Source of the DNA: Flavobacteriaceae bacterium
GTDB lineage: Bacteria > Bacteroidota > Bacteroidia > Flavobacteriales > Flavobacteriaceae
Assembly: GCA_029249225.1 (NCBI GenBank)
Contig: JAQWHT010000125.1
Location: 1 to 52,024 of the forward strand
DNA: 52,024 nucleotides
Direction of reading: 5' to 3'
A model generated the notes under the pieces. It searched no databases and was not told where the DNA came from. It saw only the letters and a program-made list of their open reading frames with translations. Positions 8,625-19,700 of the stretch are shown piece after piece. Numbering within the stretch: the stretch's first letter is position 1; each line of letters starts with the position of its first letter. The position numbers were made by a program, and so were the translations under genes.

Positions 8625-9053
8625 TTAAAATGGTAAATCATCTTTTTCTGTTGAAGGGGCTTGAGTATCTTCAGGAGAGGATGAACCTGTAGAACCTTCT
8701 CCAATGGAGCCTCCTTTTTTTGTGTTAAGAAAAGTGAATTCATTTACATTTATTTCTGTAGAATATCTATCGTTTCCGTCTTCTCCTGTCCACTTTCTTG
8801 TTTTGATTCGGCCTTCTATGTAAATTTTGTCTCCTTTGCTAAGGTATTTTTCGCAAATTTCAGCCGCTTTATTTCGGACTACAATGTTGTGCCATTCAGT
8901 ATTGGTAACTTTTTCGCCTGTGCTTTTGTTTACATAAGATTCGTCAGTTGCTAAAGGAAAACGGCCTAAAGAACCTCCACCTTCGAAATGATGCATTTTC
9001 ACATCATCACCAAGATGTCCTATTAGCATAACTTTATTGAGTGTACCGCTCAT
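8625..9053 (-). CDS. ssb: Single-stranded DNA-binding protein
   Basis: A 142-aa SSB with an OB-fold over residues ~1-110 (LNKVMLIGHLGDDVKMHHFE, the TEWHNIVVRNKAAEICEKYL segment, GDKIYIEGRIKTRKW). A Ser/Gly/Pro-rich linker follows, then the acidic tip DDLPF that recruits repair partners. It binds ssDNA in replication, recombination and repair. It lies between mutY and gldE on the same strand. Length and tail are normal for the family. Confidence 0.96.
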   Translation of the reverse strand: MSGTLNKVMLIGHLGDDVKMHHFEGGGSLGRFPLATDESYVNKSTGEKVTNTEWHNIVVRNKAAEICEKYLSKGDKIYIEGRIKTRKWTGEDGNDRYSTEINVNEFTFLNTKKGGSIGEGSTGSSSPEDTQAPSTEKDDLPF

Positions 9054-9111
9054 AGTTAAAAGATTTTGAGTTTGATGTAGTAGTAAATTTACAAAAAAAT
9101 AAGTATATAAT

Positions 9112-10152
9112 TCAAAAGAATTTTTTCATAAAATTGTCTAGGACAACCGGAACCGCCAACTTTTTGAGCGACTCCTCAGGAAGAGTATTGGTTAATTCTT
9201 TTTCCAACTTGATATACCAAAAATTAACTTCCAATATCTGATGGCTCAACTTGTGGATAATTGGAGAGCTATTCCATAACTTGATAGTTTCACCCTTCGG
9301 GATATATTCCTCCGGAAAATCGGAATGTTTAAGAAGCGTTTTTTCTGTATTGATAGCCTCCAAAGATTCCATTAAAGGAAACTGATACAAATTTTGCCAT
9401 ATCCCTTTATTTGTTCTCTTTTCAAAAATATAACGGTCATTGGAGTCAGCAACCACTAAGTAATTAAAGTACCGCTTTGAGATTTTTATACGGTTTGTTT
9501 TGACTGGTAGTTTTTGGATTTTGTTATGAGTAAAAGCAATACAGTTTTTAACAAAAGGACAGCTTGAGCACTTTGGTTTTTTTGGTGTGCAATGCAGTGA
9601 CCCGAATTCCATCATTGCTTGATTAAATGTCCCTGGGTGTGACTTCCCCATCAAGTCTGTCGCCTTCATCTTAAACTCTTTATGTGCACCACTTGAATTA
9701 ATTGGTGTGAAAATTCCAAAATAACGAGATAAAAAGCGATACACATTTCCATCAACAACCGCTTGAGGTAAATCAAAACAAATGGAGGCAATGGCACTTG
9801 CGGTATAGTCTCCTACTCCTTTAAGCTCAATGATAGTTTCAAATGTATTGGGAAAATTTCCTCCAAGTTCATGGTGAATGTGTTGGGCTGTGAAATGAAG
9901 ATTTCGAGCTCTCGAATAATATCCTAAACCTTGCCAAAGTTTTAAAACTTCGTCCTCTGTAGCCAAGGCTAATGCTTTTACTGTAGGGAAAGCTTCTAAA
10001 AAACGTTTAAAATATGGAAGGCCTTGTTCGGTTCTTGTTTGCTGAAGAATCACCTCAGAAAGCCAAACTTTATAAGGCTCTTGAGACTCTCTCCATAAAA
10101 ATGAGCGCTTATTTTCAGCATACCAAAGAAGCAGTTTTTGTGTCAAAGACAA
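9112..10152 (-). CDS. mutY: A/G-specific adenine glycosylase MutY
   Basis: A 346-aa base-excision repair enzyme that removes adenine opposite 8-oxoguanine. Visible features: catalytic Glu33 in SEVILQQTR, the helix-hairpin-helix GVGDYTAS with Asp134 in VVDGNVYR, the [4Fe-4S] cluster cysteines C188, C195, C198 and C204 (spacing C-x6-C-x2-C-x5-C), and a C-terminal MutT-like domain from about residue 225. The start is non-ATG: TTG at 10152 or, two codons in, TTG at 10146. A -7-like box TAATTTTG (10157-10150, minus strand) ends only 3 bases before the second TTG, so the shorter form is plausible. It is the first gene of the mutY-ssb-gldE-gldD group. Confidence 0.95.
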   Translation of the reverse strand: MSLTQKLLLWYAENKRSFLWRESQEPYKVWLSEVILQQTRTEQGLPYFKRFLEAFPTVKALALATEDEVLKLWQGLGYYSRARNLHFTAQHIHHELGGNFPNTFETIIELKGVGDYTASAIASICFDLPQAVVDGNVYRFLSRYFGIFTPINSSGAHKEFKMKATDLMGKSHPGTFNQAMMEFGSLHCTPKKPKCSSCPFVKNCIAFTHNKIQKLPVKTNRIKISKRYFNYLVVADSNDRYIFEKRTNKGIWQNLYQFPLMESLEAINTEKTLLKHSDFPEEYIPKGETIKLWNSSPIIHKLSHQILEVNFWYIKLEKELTNTLPEESLKKLAVPVVLDNFMKKFF

Positions 10153-10240
10153 AATTATAGACCTAAAAGTTAAGTGTTAAAAATAGAGAAAGCATAACAA
10201 TATAAAAACTTTATACAGAGCATTTTATAATTAAAATTTA

Positions 10241-10248
10241 TATATTTG
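10241..10248 (+). promoter_or_regulatory. Putative -7 box (TATATTTG) for the HU gene
   Basis: Exact TAnnTTTG match 34 bases before the HU ATG. The surrounding 10200-10280 is very AT-rich. Confidence 0.6.
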
Positions 10249-10282
10249 CGAGCCTTAAATTTTAAGCGATAAATAAAACAAT

Positions 10283-10576
10283 ATGACAAAAGCAGACATT
10301 GTATCTAATATTTCAGATCAGCTAGGAATAGATCGAGCTGATGTACAAGCCACTGTTGAAAAATTCATGAAAGAAGTGAAGATTTCTCTTGAAAAAGGAG
10401 AAAATGTGTATTTGAGAGGCTTTGGAAGTTTCGTGATTAAAACCCGAGCAGAAAAAACTGGACGTAATATTTCAAAAAATGTGGCCATCAAAATTCCGGC
10501 ACACAACATTCCCTCTTTCAAACCTGCCAAAATTTTTGTTCAAGGGGTAAAGTCCAAAGTTCCCGTTTCAGAATAA
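10283..10576 (+). CDS. HU/IHF family DNA-binding protein
   Basis: A 97-aa nucleoid protein. The alpha-helical N-terminus (MTKADIVSNISDQLG) is followed by RGFGSFVIKTRAEKTGRN and the DNA-binding arm ending PAHNIPSFKPAK, with the conserved proline near the arm tip. It bends DNA and compacts the chromosome as a dimer. It is divergent from mutY, and the 29-aa basic protein gene starts 28 bases downstream on the same strand. It is assigned to HU rather than IHF because no sequence-specific features can be judged by eye. Confidence 0.95.
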   Translation: MTKADIVSNISDQLGIDRADVQATVEKFMKEVKISLEKGENVYLRGFGSFVIKTRAEKTGRNISKNVAIKIPAHNIPSFKPAKIFVQGVKSKVPVSE

Positions 10577-10604
10577 TTTATAAACCTTTAACACCAACCT
10601 TTAT

Positions 10605-10694
10605 ATGCCAAGCGGTAAAAAACGTAAAAGACATAAGGTGGCGACGCACAAGCGAAAAAAGCGAAGAAGAGCGAATCGTCACAAGAAAAAATAG
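10605..10694 (+). CDS. 29-aa basic ribosomal-type protein (AURKAIP1/COX24, mS38-like)
   Basis: ATG at 10605, TAG at 10692-10694. The product is MPSGKKRKRH... ending NRHKKK; 20 of its 29 residues are Lys, Arg or His. I recognise this as the tiny protein nearly universal in Bacteroidota and annotated with the AURKAIP1/COX24 domain, related to the C-terminal tail of mitochondrial ribosomal protein mS38. That predicts a small-subunit ribosomal protein embedded in 16S rRNA; the ribosomal role is inference from the mitochondrial relative. It lies between HU and rng, consistent with a translation/RNA context. At this length most gene callers would skip it. Confidence 0.87.
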   Translation: MPSGKKRKRHKVATHKRKKRRRANRHKKK

Positions 10695-10738
10695 TGTGGG
10701 TCAAAGCACTTAAAATATTTACCAAAAGTTCATTGAAA

Positions 10739-10827
10739 TGGCAGTATTCAAAAAGCTTGAATCCTGCCACAGGAAAAATCCTGAAAAATATTGTTTAATC
10801 CGTCACTGCAAGTTCGCTTGTGGTAAC
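10739..10827 (+). promoter_or_regulatory. Structured leader with three hairpins before rng
   Basis: Three successive hairpins fill the gap before rng. (1) 10739-10751 with 10757-10769: a 13-position stem with one T/C mismatch and a 5-nt loop. (2) 10770-10774 with 10779-10783: perfect CAGGA/TCCTG with an AAAA loop. (3) 10802-10812 with 10817-10827: an 11-position stem with two G-U pairs, one mismatch and a TTCG loop. The last ends 15 bases before the GTG start. None is followed by a T-run, so these are not simple terminators. By analogy with the E. coli RNase E leader, autoregulation by cleavage is possible. Confidence 0.65.
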
Positions 10828-10842
10828 ACAAAATAATTCAGA

Positions 10843-12396
10843 GTGAATAAAGAATTAATAATACGTTCGCATTCCTCTGCTGTTGATTTTGCACTGCTCA
10901 AGGATGGAAAATTAATTGAGCTAAATAAAGAAGTAGAAGACAATAATTTTTCTGTAGGCGACATATTTGTCGGTAAAGTCAGAAAAGCAATGCCTGGGTT
11001 AAATGCTGCATTTGTAGATGTAGGACATGATAAAGATGGTTTTCTTCACTATCATGATCTCGGGCCAAAATTTCCTTCGCTAGTAAAGTATATTAAACAG
11101 ATAAGCACAGGTAAAAACAAAGATTATCTATTAAAACAATTTCGATACGAAAATGACATTGAAAAAGACGGAAACGTGGGAGAAACAATTTCTTCCAAAC
11201 AAAAAGTTTTAGTTCAAGTTGTCAAAGAACCAATCTCAACTAAAGGACCACGATTAAGTTCGGAAATCTCTTTAGCCGGTCGGTTTATGGTATTAATGCC
11301 TTTTTCAGATCGAGTTTCAATTTCACAAAAGATAGAAGATCGTGCGGAAAAGAATCGACTTAAAAAATTGGTTCAAAGTATCCGACCCAAAGGTTTCGGT
11401 TTAATAATCAGAACTGTAGCCGAAGGTCAAAAAGTTGCTGCACTTGATGCAGATATTCAACAACTGCTTACGCGCTGGAAAAACTTATCAGCAAAACTTA
11501 AGCAAATTGATGTATATCCAACCAAAGTGTTAAGCGAAATTAATCGCTCATCAAGTATCTTACGTGATATATTTGACGATCATTTTACTGGTATTCATGT
11601 AGATGATGCTTCTATGGAATCTGAAATCAAAGACTATTTGGAGACTATAGCACCTGAGAAAAAGTCGATTGTTAAAATGTATGATCACCACCTACCAATT
11701 TTTGAGAAATTCGGAATAGAACGGCAAATCAAATCTGCATTTGGAAAAACAGTTTCCATGCAAAAAGGAGCCTATTTGGTGATTGAGCACACTGAAGCAT
11801 TACACGTTGTCGATGTTAACAGTGGCAATCGGTCTAACCGATCAAAAAGTCAAGAAGATACAGCTATGGAAGTCAATATGATTGCTGCAACAGAGATTGC
11901 TAGGCAATTGCGACTTCGTGACATGGGTGGTATCATCGTTGTTGATTTCATTGATTTAAATTCCAATGCAAATCGAAAAAAACTTTTTGAACACCTTCGT
12001 GAAGAAATGAGTACGGACAGAACTAAACACAAGATTCTGCCACCCAGTCGTTTTGGTCTTATTAAGATTAAACGCCAACGTGTACGTCCTGAAATGAATA
12101 TCAAAACAAAAGAGCCTAATCCCAACGTCAATGGGGAAATAGAAGCTCCAATAGTAATAATTGACAAAATCAACACAGAGCTTAGTAAGATTACTAAGAA
12201 CAAGCACAACCAAAAGGAAAAACTTTTTTTACATGTTCATCCTTTTATAGCCGCTTACCTTTTAAACGGGACTCCATCCCAACGTTTAAAATGGTATTTT
12301 GAATACAAAAAGTGGATTCGTATTGTTCCACGCCACGCTTATCAATATTTGGAGTTCCGCTTCTTAAACAAAGACCGCAGAAGACTCCGTCATTAA
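10843..12396 (+). CDS. rng: Ribonuclease G/E family endoribonuclease
   Basis: A 517-aa RNase G-type enzyme without the long C-terminal scaffold of RNase E. The S1 RNA-binding domain (~35-130; VGDIFVGKVRKAMPGLNAAF) is followed by the catalytic DNase I-like core. Metal-binding aspartates fit D324 in VVDVNSGN and D368 in IIVVDFIDL. The CPxC zinc-link of E. coli RNase E/G is absent: after RQRVRPEM the protein goes to an acidic/Asn-rich linker with no cysteines. It starts with GTG at 10843, giving the conserved NKELIIRS. The role is rRNA maturation and mRNA decay. Hairpins precede it and a strong terminator follows. Confidence 0.95.
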   Translation: MNKELIIRSHSSAVDFALLKDGKLIELNKEVEDNNFSVGDIFVGKVRKAMPGLNAAFVDVGHDKDGFLHYHDLGPKFPSLVKYIKQISTGKNKDYLLKQFRYENDIEKDGNVGETISSKQKVLVQVVKEPISTKGPRLSSEISLAGRFMVLMPFSDRVSISQKIEDRAEKNRLKKLVQSIRPKGFGLIIRTVAEGQKVAALDADIQQLLTRWKNLSAKLKQIDVYPTKVLSEINRSSSILRDIFDDHFTGIHVDDASMESEIKDYLETIAPEKKSIVKMYDHHLPIFEKFGIERQIKSAFGKTVSMQKGAYLVIEHTEALHVVDVNSGNRSNRSKSQEDTAMEVNMIAATEIARQLRLRDMGGIIVVDFIDLNSNANRKKLFEHLREEMSTDRTKHKILPPSRFGLIKIKRQRVRPEMNIKTKEPNPNVNGEIEAPIVIIDKINTELSKITKNKHNQKEKLFLHVHPFIAAYLLNGTPSQRLKWYFEYKKWIRIVPRHAYQYLEFRFLNKDRRRLRH

Positions 12397-12404
12397 TATA
12401 TAAT

Positions 12405-12436
12405 ACCACCCGTCTCACGATTGGGTGGTTTTTTTA
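12405..12436 (+). terminator. Rho-independent terminator of rng
   Basis: A 7-bp stem ACCACCC/GGGTGGT (12405-12411 with 12423-12429), an 11-nt loop, then seven T's. It starts 9 bases after the rng stop codon. Confidence 0.92.
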
Positions 12437-12513
12437 TGTCAATTTTTGAAATAATTAAGGGGAATACTCTACCACTTTTGTCTTTTTTTGAGTTTTGTTT
12501 TTTAAATTGAATT

Positions 12514-12987
12514 ATGTGTGATAAACAACAATCCTTCTCTCTTACTGAGGCTCAAAAAAAATTAGAACACTATTGTGCTTATCAGGAGCGTTGCCACAAA
12601 GAAGTTGTAGAGAAGCTTAAACAGTTGGGAATGATCCAAATTGCTATAGATACTATAGTAACCAAGCTAATTGAAAATAATTACCTCAACGAAACTCGTT
12701 TTGCTCAAAGTTTTGCTCGAGGAAAGTTTCGAATTAAAAAATGGGGGAAAAATAGGATCAAAAGAGAACTCAAAGCGCGTCAAATTTCTGATTACAACAT
12801 CAAAAAGGGGATGAAAGAAATTAACGATACTGACTATGAAAGTACCTTTTACGAACTCTTTGAAAAACGAAAAAATGAAATCGCTCATTTACCTAAATCA
12901 GAACAAAAAAGAAAACTCTTTTCCTATCTTTCCTATCGTGGTTGGGAACAACAACGGATTTATAGTGCCTTAAACGATCATTTTTAA
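12514..12987 (+). CDS. recX: Regulatory protein RecX
   Basis: A 157-aa all-helical protein with repeated three-helix RecX modules: CAYQERCHKEVVEKL, then NYLNETRFAQSFARGKFRIKKWGKNRIKRELKAR, then a C-terminal repeat ending YRGWEQQRIYSAL. RecX binds RecA filaments and usually limits RecA activity. It is not next to recA here. The ATG at 12514 gives the expected length. Its stop shares the TTAA at 12984-12987 with the stop of the convergent receptor gene. Confidence 0.92.
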   Translation: MCDKQQSFSLTEAQKKLEHYCAYQERCHKEVVEKLKQLGMIQIAIDTIVTKLIENNYLNETRFAQSFARGKFRIKKWGKNRIKRELKARQISDYNIKKGMKEINDTDYESTFYELFEKRKNEIAHLPKSEQKRKLFSYLSYRGWEQQRIYSALNDHF

Positions 12988-14798
12988 AAGATATATCGGA
13001 GAGAAACACTTGCATTTCGTCCTGGCATGGGAACTAAATTGGTCTCTGAGTATTCCTCATTCAAAAGGTTATAGATCGCCGCCTGAAGCTGAAACGATTT
13101 TATTTTCCAAATTGCATTCGCATCAACCACGGTATAACTATCCTGTTTTGCTCGCTGACCGTATTTTATTCCCGTAAAAAATTGAATAGATGAACTAATC
13201 TGAGCGGTGTAAGCAGCGGTAAAATGGTGCCGAAGTGAATTGATACTGTACCGAGAGAAATTGACGGAAATTGCTCTCAAATCATCTGCTAAATAAGTGT
13301 ATCCTAGCTTAATATTTTGAGATAATGTATTCCAAGTCAAAGGTAGGCTGATTTCTGTCTCAAAACCATGGCTGTCCAAAATTTGAATATTAGTGGCTTC
13401 CCAAAATGCATCTTCAACTGATTTAACATAGTCAATTAAATTCTCGGCGCGTCGGTCAAAATAAGCGATGTAAAATCGAAAAGAAGGAGTATTATGACGA
13501 ATCCCCAATTCGGTCGCCAAGGCTTCTTCTGGTTTTAAATTTTCATTACCTACTGTAGTCCGATCAGCGTAATACAAATCTGTGTAAGTAGGAATACGAT
13601 AGGTGTACCCCAGATTTGCATAGGCAGTCCAATTTGTGCTGAGTTGAAATCCAAGATCAATCCCTGGATAAGTAAAACCTCCAAAATCTGAATAGTAGTT
13701 TACAGCCACTCCTGGTGTTAAATCCAATCGTTTACCCAAAACAAATTGATGTTCTAAAAAAAGTGTCACTAATTGGCGTGAACGGTACCCCAAATTGTTA
13801 CTTGCAATTGAAACGTATGAAAGATCAGCTCCCATTCCTGTATTTCCCCAGGAGGATGAGTAACTACTATTTAGACCCGCACCTATTTTATGCGTTATGT
13901 GCCAATTTTCATATACTTCAGGTTGATTTCGCAGATATAAATAATGATCTTGCCCTCTACGCCAATAGATAGTGGGTTTTAAAATCCAATCTCCTTTTTG
14001 AACTTTGGATCGAACAGCAAGGAGACTTGCCTCTGTTTCTTCGTATTGATCCTTAGCTTCCCGAAAGGCATAAAATCCGTTGGCTCCAAATTTTCTTCCT
14101 GAAAAGAAACTTAAGATTTCTATAGGCATCTTTCTTTGTTTAGCCATACTTGCTTTAACAAAGGCAGTACTGTTTTTAAAATCTGTATTGTAACGGTACC
14201 CTTGTGATGATAACCTTGAAAAATGGGTAAATATCCCTCCATTTTCTGTATGCTTAACTAGGCTGAATTCTCCCCTTAGCTGACCGTAGGAGCCCCCTCC
14301 AATTTCAGCAGTCCCTTTGGTCGTAAAATCTTTTTTGGTAACAATATTGACTGCTCCTGTAAACGCATTTTGTCCAAAAACACGAGCAGCAGGCCCTTTA
14401 ATAATTTCAACACGTTCAATCGTCTTAAGGGGAGGTAGAAAATTCAGACTGTGATGTCCTGTTTGAGCATCATCTAGCTTCATTCCATCAATGAGTAAGA
14501 GAGTTTGATCGAAGCTTCCTCCTCGAATGTATAAATCTGCTTGAGCACCCGTAACACCTCTTCTTCGTATATCAACTCCAATAATTTGTTGAAGTGCATC
14601 TGAAACTGCCAAGGCGCCTGAGGCTTTAAGTTCTTCAGATGAAATAATCTGAATTGTACGAGCATTTTCACTAAAAGGAATTTCAAGTCTTGAGGAAGAA
14701 ACTATGACCTCCTTAAGGTTTCGATAAATTTGAAGGGTGTCTGTTTGGGCTTGGAGATATGATGTTGTGAGCAAAAGCCCAAAAAGAATTAATCTCAT
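12984..14798 (-). CDS. TonB-dependent receptor, BtuB-like
   Basis: A 604-aa outer-membrane receptor. After the signal peptide (ending YLQAQ), the plug domain (~residues 30-150) contains LKEVIVSSSR, IIGVDIRRRG, DLYIRGGSFDQTLLLIDGMKL and GPAARVFGQNAFTGAVNIVTK. A 22-strand-type barrel fills the rest, ending in an aromatic SLRYIF. It is short for the family and lacks the N-terminal carboxypeptidase-like domain of many Bacteroidota receptors, which fits BtuB-type cobalamin or small-siderophore receptors. The substrate is inference; no cobalamin genes or riboswitch were noticed nearby. Its stop interlocks with that of recX. Confidence 0.88.
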   Translation of the reverse strand: MRLILFGLLLTTSYLQAQTDTLQIYRNLKEVIVSSSRLEIPFSENARTIQIISSEELKASGALAVSDALQQIIGVDIRRRGVTGAQADLYIRGGSFDQTLLLIDGMKLDDAQTGHHSLNFLPPLKTIERVEIIKGPAARVFGQNAFTGAVNIVTKKDFTTKGTAEIGGGSYGQLRGEFSLVKHTENGGIFTHFSRLSSQGYRYNTDFKNSTAFVKASMAKQRKMPIEILSFFSGRKFGANGFYAFREAKDQYEETEASLLAVRSKVQKGDWILKPTIYWRRGQDHYLYLRNQPEVYENWHITHKIGAGLNSSYSSSWGNTGMGADLSYVSIASNNLGYRSRQLVTLFLEHQFVLGKRLDLTPGVAVNYYSDFGGFTYPGIDLGFQLSTNWTAYANLGYTYRIPTYTDLYYADRTTVGNENLKPEEALATELGIRHNTPSFRFYIAYFDRRAENLIDYVKSVEDAFWEATNIQILDSHGFETEISLPLTWNTLSQNIKLGYTYLADDLRAISVNFSRYSINSLRHHFTAAYTAQISSSIQFFTGIKYGQRAKQDSYTVVDANAIWKIKSFQLQAAIYNLLNEEYSETNLVPMPGRNASVSLRYIF

Positions 14799-14855
14799 GA
14801 AATTGTAGGATTTTTTCGATATAAAAAGGGAACTTTGAGTAAATTATAATGGATA

Positions 14856-15131
14856 TTATTCAGTTAGAAGGATGACTTTATTGTCACTCAACTCAATCGC
14901 TCCAGACTGTATATCAAGATAGGTGTGCTCTCCCTCCTGTATAAATTTTGATCTGTTGGGTTCATCTAAACTAATTTTACCCTGAATTTTAACGCGCCCT
15001 TCCACTAGAGTAGAGACTATAGGGGCGTGATTATTAAGGATCTGAAAAGATCCTGAAGCACCCGGTACGGTAACGCTGGATACTTCACCACTAAATAGTT
15101 GTGCTTCTGGAGAAACAATTTCTAGTTGCAT
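14856..15131 (-). CDS. atpC: ATP synthase F1 epsilon subunit
   Basis: A 91-aa protein comprising only the N-terminal beta-sandwich of the epsilon subunit: LEIVSPEAQLFSGEVSSVTVPGASGSFQ and NHAPIVSTLVEGRVKI. The C-terminal two-helix inhibitory domain of longer (~135 aa) epsilon subunits is absent, as is usual in this phylum. It connects the gamma stalk to the c-ring. The gene follows atpD after 4 bases on the same strand; the remaining ATP synthase genes are not in the window, matching the split arrangement in Bacteroidota. Confidence 0.93.
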   Translation of the reverse strand: MQLEIVSPEAQLFSGEVSSVTVPGASGSFQILNNHAPIVSTLVEGRVKIQGKISLDEPNRSKFIQEGEHTYLDIQSGAIELSDNKVILLTE

Positions 15132-15135
15132 AATC

Positions 15136-16698
<1,563 letters not shown>

Positions 16699-16750
16699 TT
16701 ACATGTTAATTGGTAAGTTAGAATTATTTTTTTTAATCAATTTATACAAC

Positions 16751-16780
16751 AAAAAAAGGCAGCTTGAAGCTGCCTTTTTA
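16751..16780 (-). terminator. Bidirectional-looking terminator between a receptor gene and atpD
   Basis: Palindrome GGCAGCTT-G-AAGCTGCC at 16758-16774, flanked by seven A's on one side and five T's on the other. In the minus direction the stem is followed by a T-run, so it terminates the 1011-aa receptor gene 24 bases after its stop and insulates atpD. Confidence 0.88.
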
Positions 16781-16797
16781 TTTTAGTTCATTCTAGA

Positions 16798-19700
16798 TTA
16801 AAGCTGGAACGTCGCTCTTAAATTCACTCTTCTTCCAATAACCGGCATATTTGGAAATGCTCGGTATTGTTGATTAAATAGATTTGTTGAAGAAAGATCT
16901 AGTTTGACACCATTTGATAATCTGTATCCTAAACTCGCATCAACAAGGTTTTTAGCCTGTACTGTTCCTGCGTAAAACCCTTGATTTGATTCAAATTCAT
17001 CATCATGCTGGAACGACAAGGATGCTTGAAGACCGCCTTTAACATTATAGTTCATTCCTAATCTGTATTTGAATATAGGAGCATTTAAAAAGTCTTGGAA
17101 AGGCAATCCATCATCATCATCTTGTCCTGGAATCCACTCATTTTGACTCAACCATGAAGCATTTCCCCAAAATGTTAGCTCGTCTGTTGCGAAATACTCC
17201 ATTGAAATGTCGCTCCCCCAGTGTGAACGAGTTACATCTTCAAATATTCTATATCCTGCAGAAATGTGAGTGATCCCATCGCCCTGAGGTACTCTTTGAG
17301 ATTCTATAGCACCTACAGCATCTGTATTAATAAGACCTGTGTAAGCCTGTCCAGCTTGGGTAAACGCACCTCCAACAAGTGCTGCAACTTCAGCATTTGC
17401 TGAAGCTATTGAAGGAGCAATAAGTGGTGCAGCGGTAGCTGCTACAGCTGCAGCTACAGGAGCAACTGCGGGCGAGCCTGGAAATAGCGCATTCGCAGGT
17501 GCTCCAGTTTCCCAAATGGATTCTGGAATTCCATTGGCAGTATATTGAGCTTCAACACCTGCTTGAACTTGTGCGTTTACACCAGCTGTTACAGCTTGAG
17601 TAATGGCAGCGCTTATTACAGGATCTGAAGCAAAATCTGAAGCTACCTGAGCTCCAAGAGCACCCGGAATCCCTGATGCACCGCTGAGTCTGAATAAAGG
17701 ACCTATTCCTGTAAACTGGGTAGATCCTGTTCTTGAGTAAGAATACACATCAATTCCCAAAGCAAATTTATCTCCTAACAAACCTTTATACCCGAATTCC
17801 AACGATTTTGTAGTTCCTAAGAGTGCTGATGAAGTGCCTACCGCAGTCGGCAATGGACTTCCATTAAAAGGATTATATCCTTCAATTGTACCTGATGCTC
17901 CAGTAGGAACATAGGTATTAAAGAAATTCTGAATCAAGGGTAAAAGAGGTGCATAGGATGGATCCGCTGCAACACCTGCATATAATGGAGGAAGAGTCAA
18001 TCCTGCTACTGCTCCATAGGGAACAGCTAGAGGCCATTGAGTGGTTCCAGCAGGAAGAGTTGCTCCACCACCACCAACTATTTCAATTGGTGCATTTGCA
18101 TCAAAATTTTGTGCAGTCGCTTGACCAGACAACCAAACATCTAAAACTCCTGGCGCTTGAATCTGTACTGGGAAATCAACATAAACCTCAAGAGCACTTG
18201 GTCCAAATATAGCTTCGTTATACGTTATTCTAAAGCTATTTTTACTGTTCGGCTTGTAAACTAATGCCAATCGAGGTGCAATTTTACCTTTATCTATAAA
18301 ATTGGGTTTGTCATAACGAAGGGCATAAGTCAAATCAAGTTTGTCTCCCAAGCGAGAGGTTCCTTGACCATAAAGACCATAAAGTATATAATCGTTGTTT
18401 CCATCGTTTCTTCCGAACAATGTATTTTCAGAATCAGTACCGATGTCTCGATAATCCAACCCAAAAGTATAGTTAGAGTTTAAAAAGTTTTCCGCCTCAA
18501 AATTGTATTGTAATTGACCTTCTAAAGCAGATCTTTTCGTGATAATGCGTTGGGCAGTTAGATATAAGTAAAAGGGATTGTCAACATTCCCTCCGTCATT
18601 GTAGTTGTAGGAAAGTTGTCCAAAGAAACCTCCTGAGCGAAGTCTTGCTTGCGCCCAATAATCGTTCCCAGAAGCATATCCTGGTCCTTGAGATTGGTTA
18701 ATTAAACCGTCACCTGCATTCCATCCTCCAGAGACTACAGCATCGGTATTGTCATTTGGTCTAAATTCAAGATGTGCATTTACGCTATAATTTTCATACT
18801 CTCCCATATAGGCATTTCCATCACCATCGGTATCAATTTCATCACGAGTCAAAATAGGAGTTGAGGGGGTTTGGCTTGGGTCTATTCTATTGTTTACAAT
18901 AATCGGTTGGAAAATTCCATTGGCCGTAGACGCATTAATCTGATTAATCCAATCTCGATCTTCCACTGGGTCAAGACTAAATTCATCACCTTTTTTGTAC
19001 TGAGCATTAATTTTAAATCCAAAGGTCTTTTTATCATTTGCATAAGCATGTCGGATCGCAGCAGATAGTGTGCTTAGATTTCCTCCTATCAATTCAACAG
19101 AAGTCCCCGGATTATCGATCGCTTTTTTAGACATAAAATGAACTACACCTGATTCTACTCCAAATCCGTATAGAGCTGAAGCAGCTCCTCTTACCACCTC
19201 TATCTTGTCAAGGTCTAGGTTTGATAAACCAGACTGAAAGTTAAAAAATGAACCTGATGCAGGAGATTGAATAAACCGATAATCTAAAATTGGGAAAGCT
19301 CTAGTACCGAATACACCAGAACCAGCTCTCATCTCAAAATTAAGCGTATTTGCTGATTGTTGTTGGATTTGTATTCCAGGTACATTCACTAAATTTCTTA
19401 TAGGATCATTAACGTTTGCTGAGTTTTCAATATCCTGAGAAGAAACTATAGATATTGAAGCAGGTGCATCTAAAACTTTTTCAGTTCTTCTTGAAGCAGA
19501 TATTACTACCTCGTCTAAGTTTTGACCATATTCAAGGGAGACGACAATCGATTGGTCAGCTGAATTTAATTCAATTTTTTTAGAGCCAAAACCAATATAG
19601 CTTACTTCTATTGTCAAAGGAAATTCTGCTGAGGTGTTCAATTTAAAATTCCCATCAAAATCTGCCACAGCTCCAGTGTTTGAGCCTACAACAATAACAT

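Noticed and set aside
10588-10770. 60-aa minus-strand frame opposite the 29-aa basic protein
   Set aside because: The plus-strand frame matches a known Bacteroidota peptide; the minus frame is its by-product and spans the rng leader hairpins.
11850-12209. 119-aa open frame antisense to rng
   Set aside because: It lies wholly inside the well-conserved rng catalytic region in antisense; its composition is what the reverse of that gene gives, and no family was recognised.
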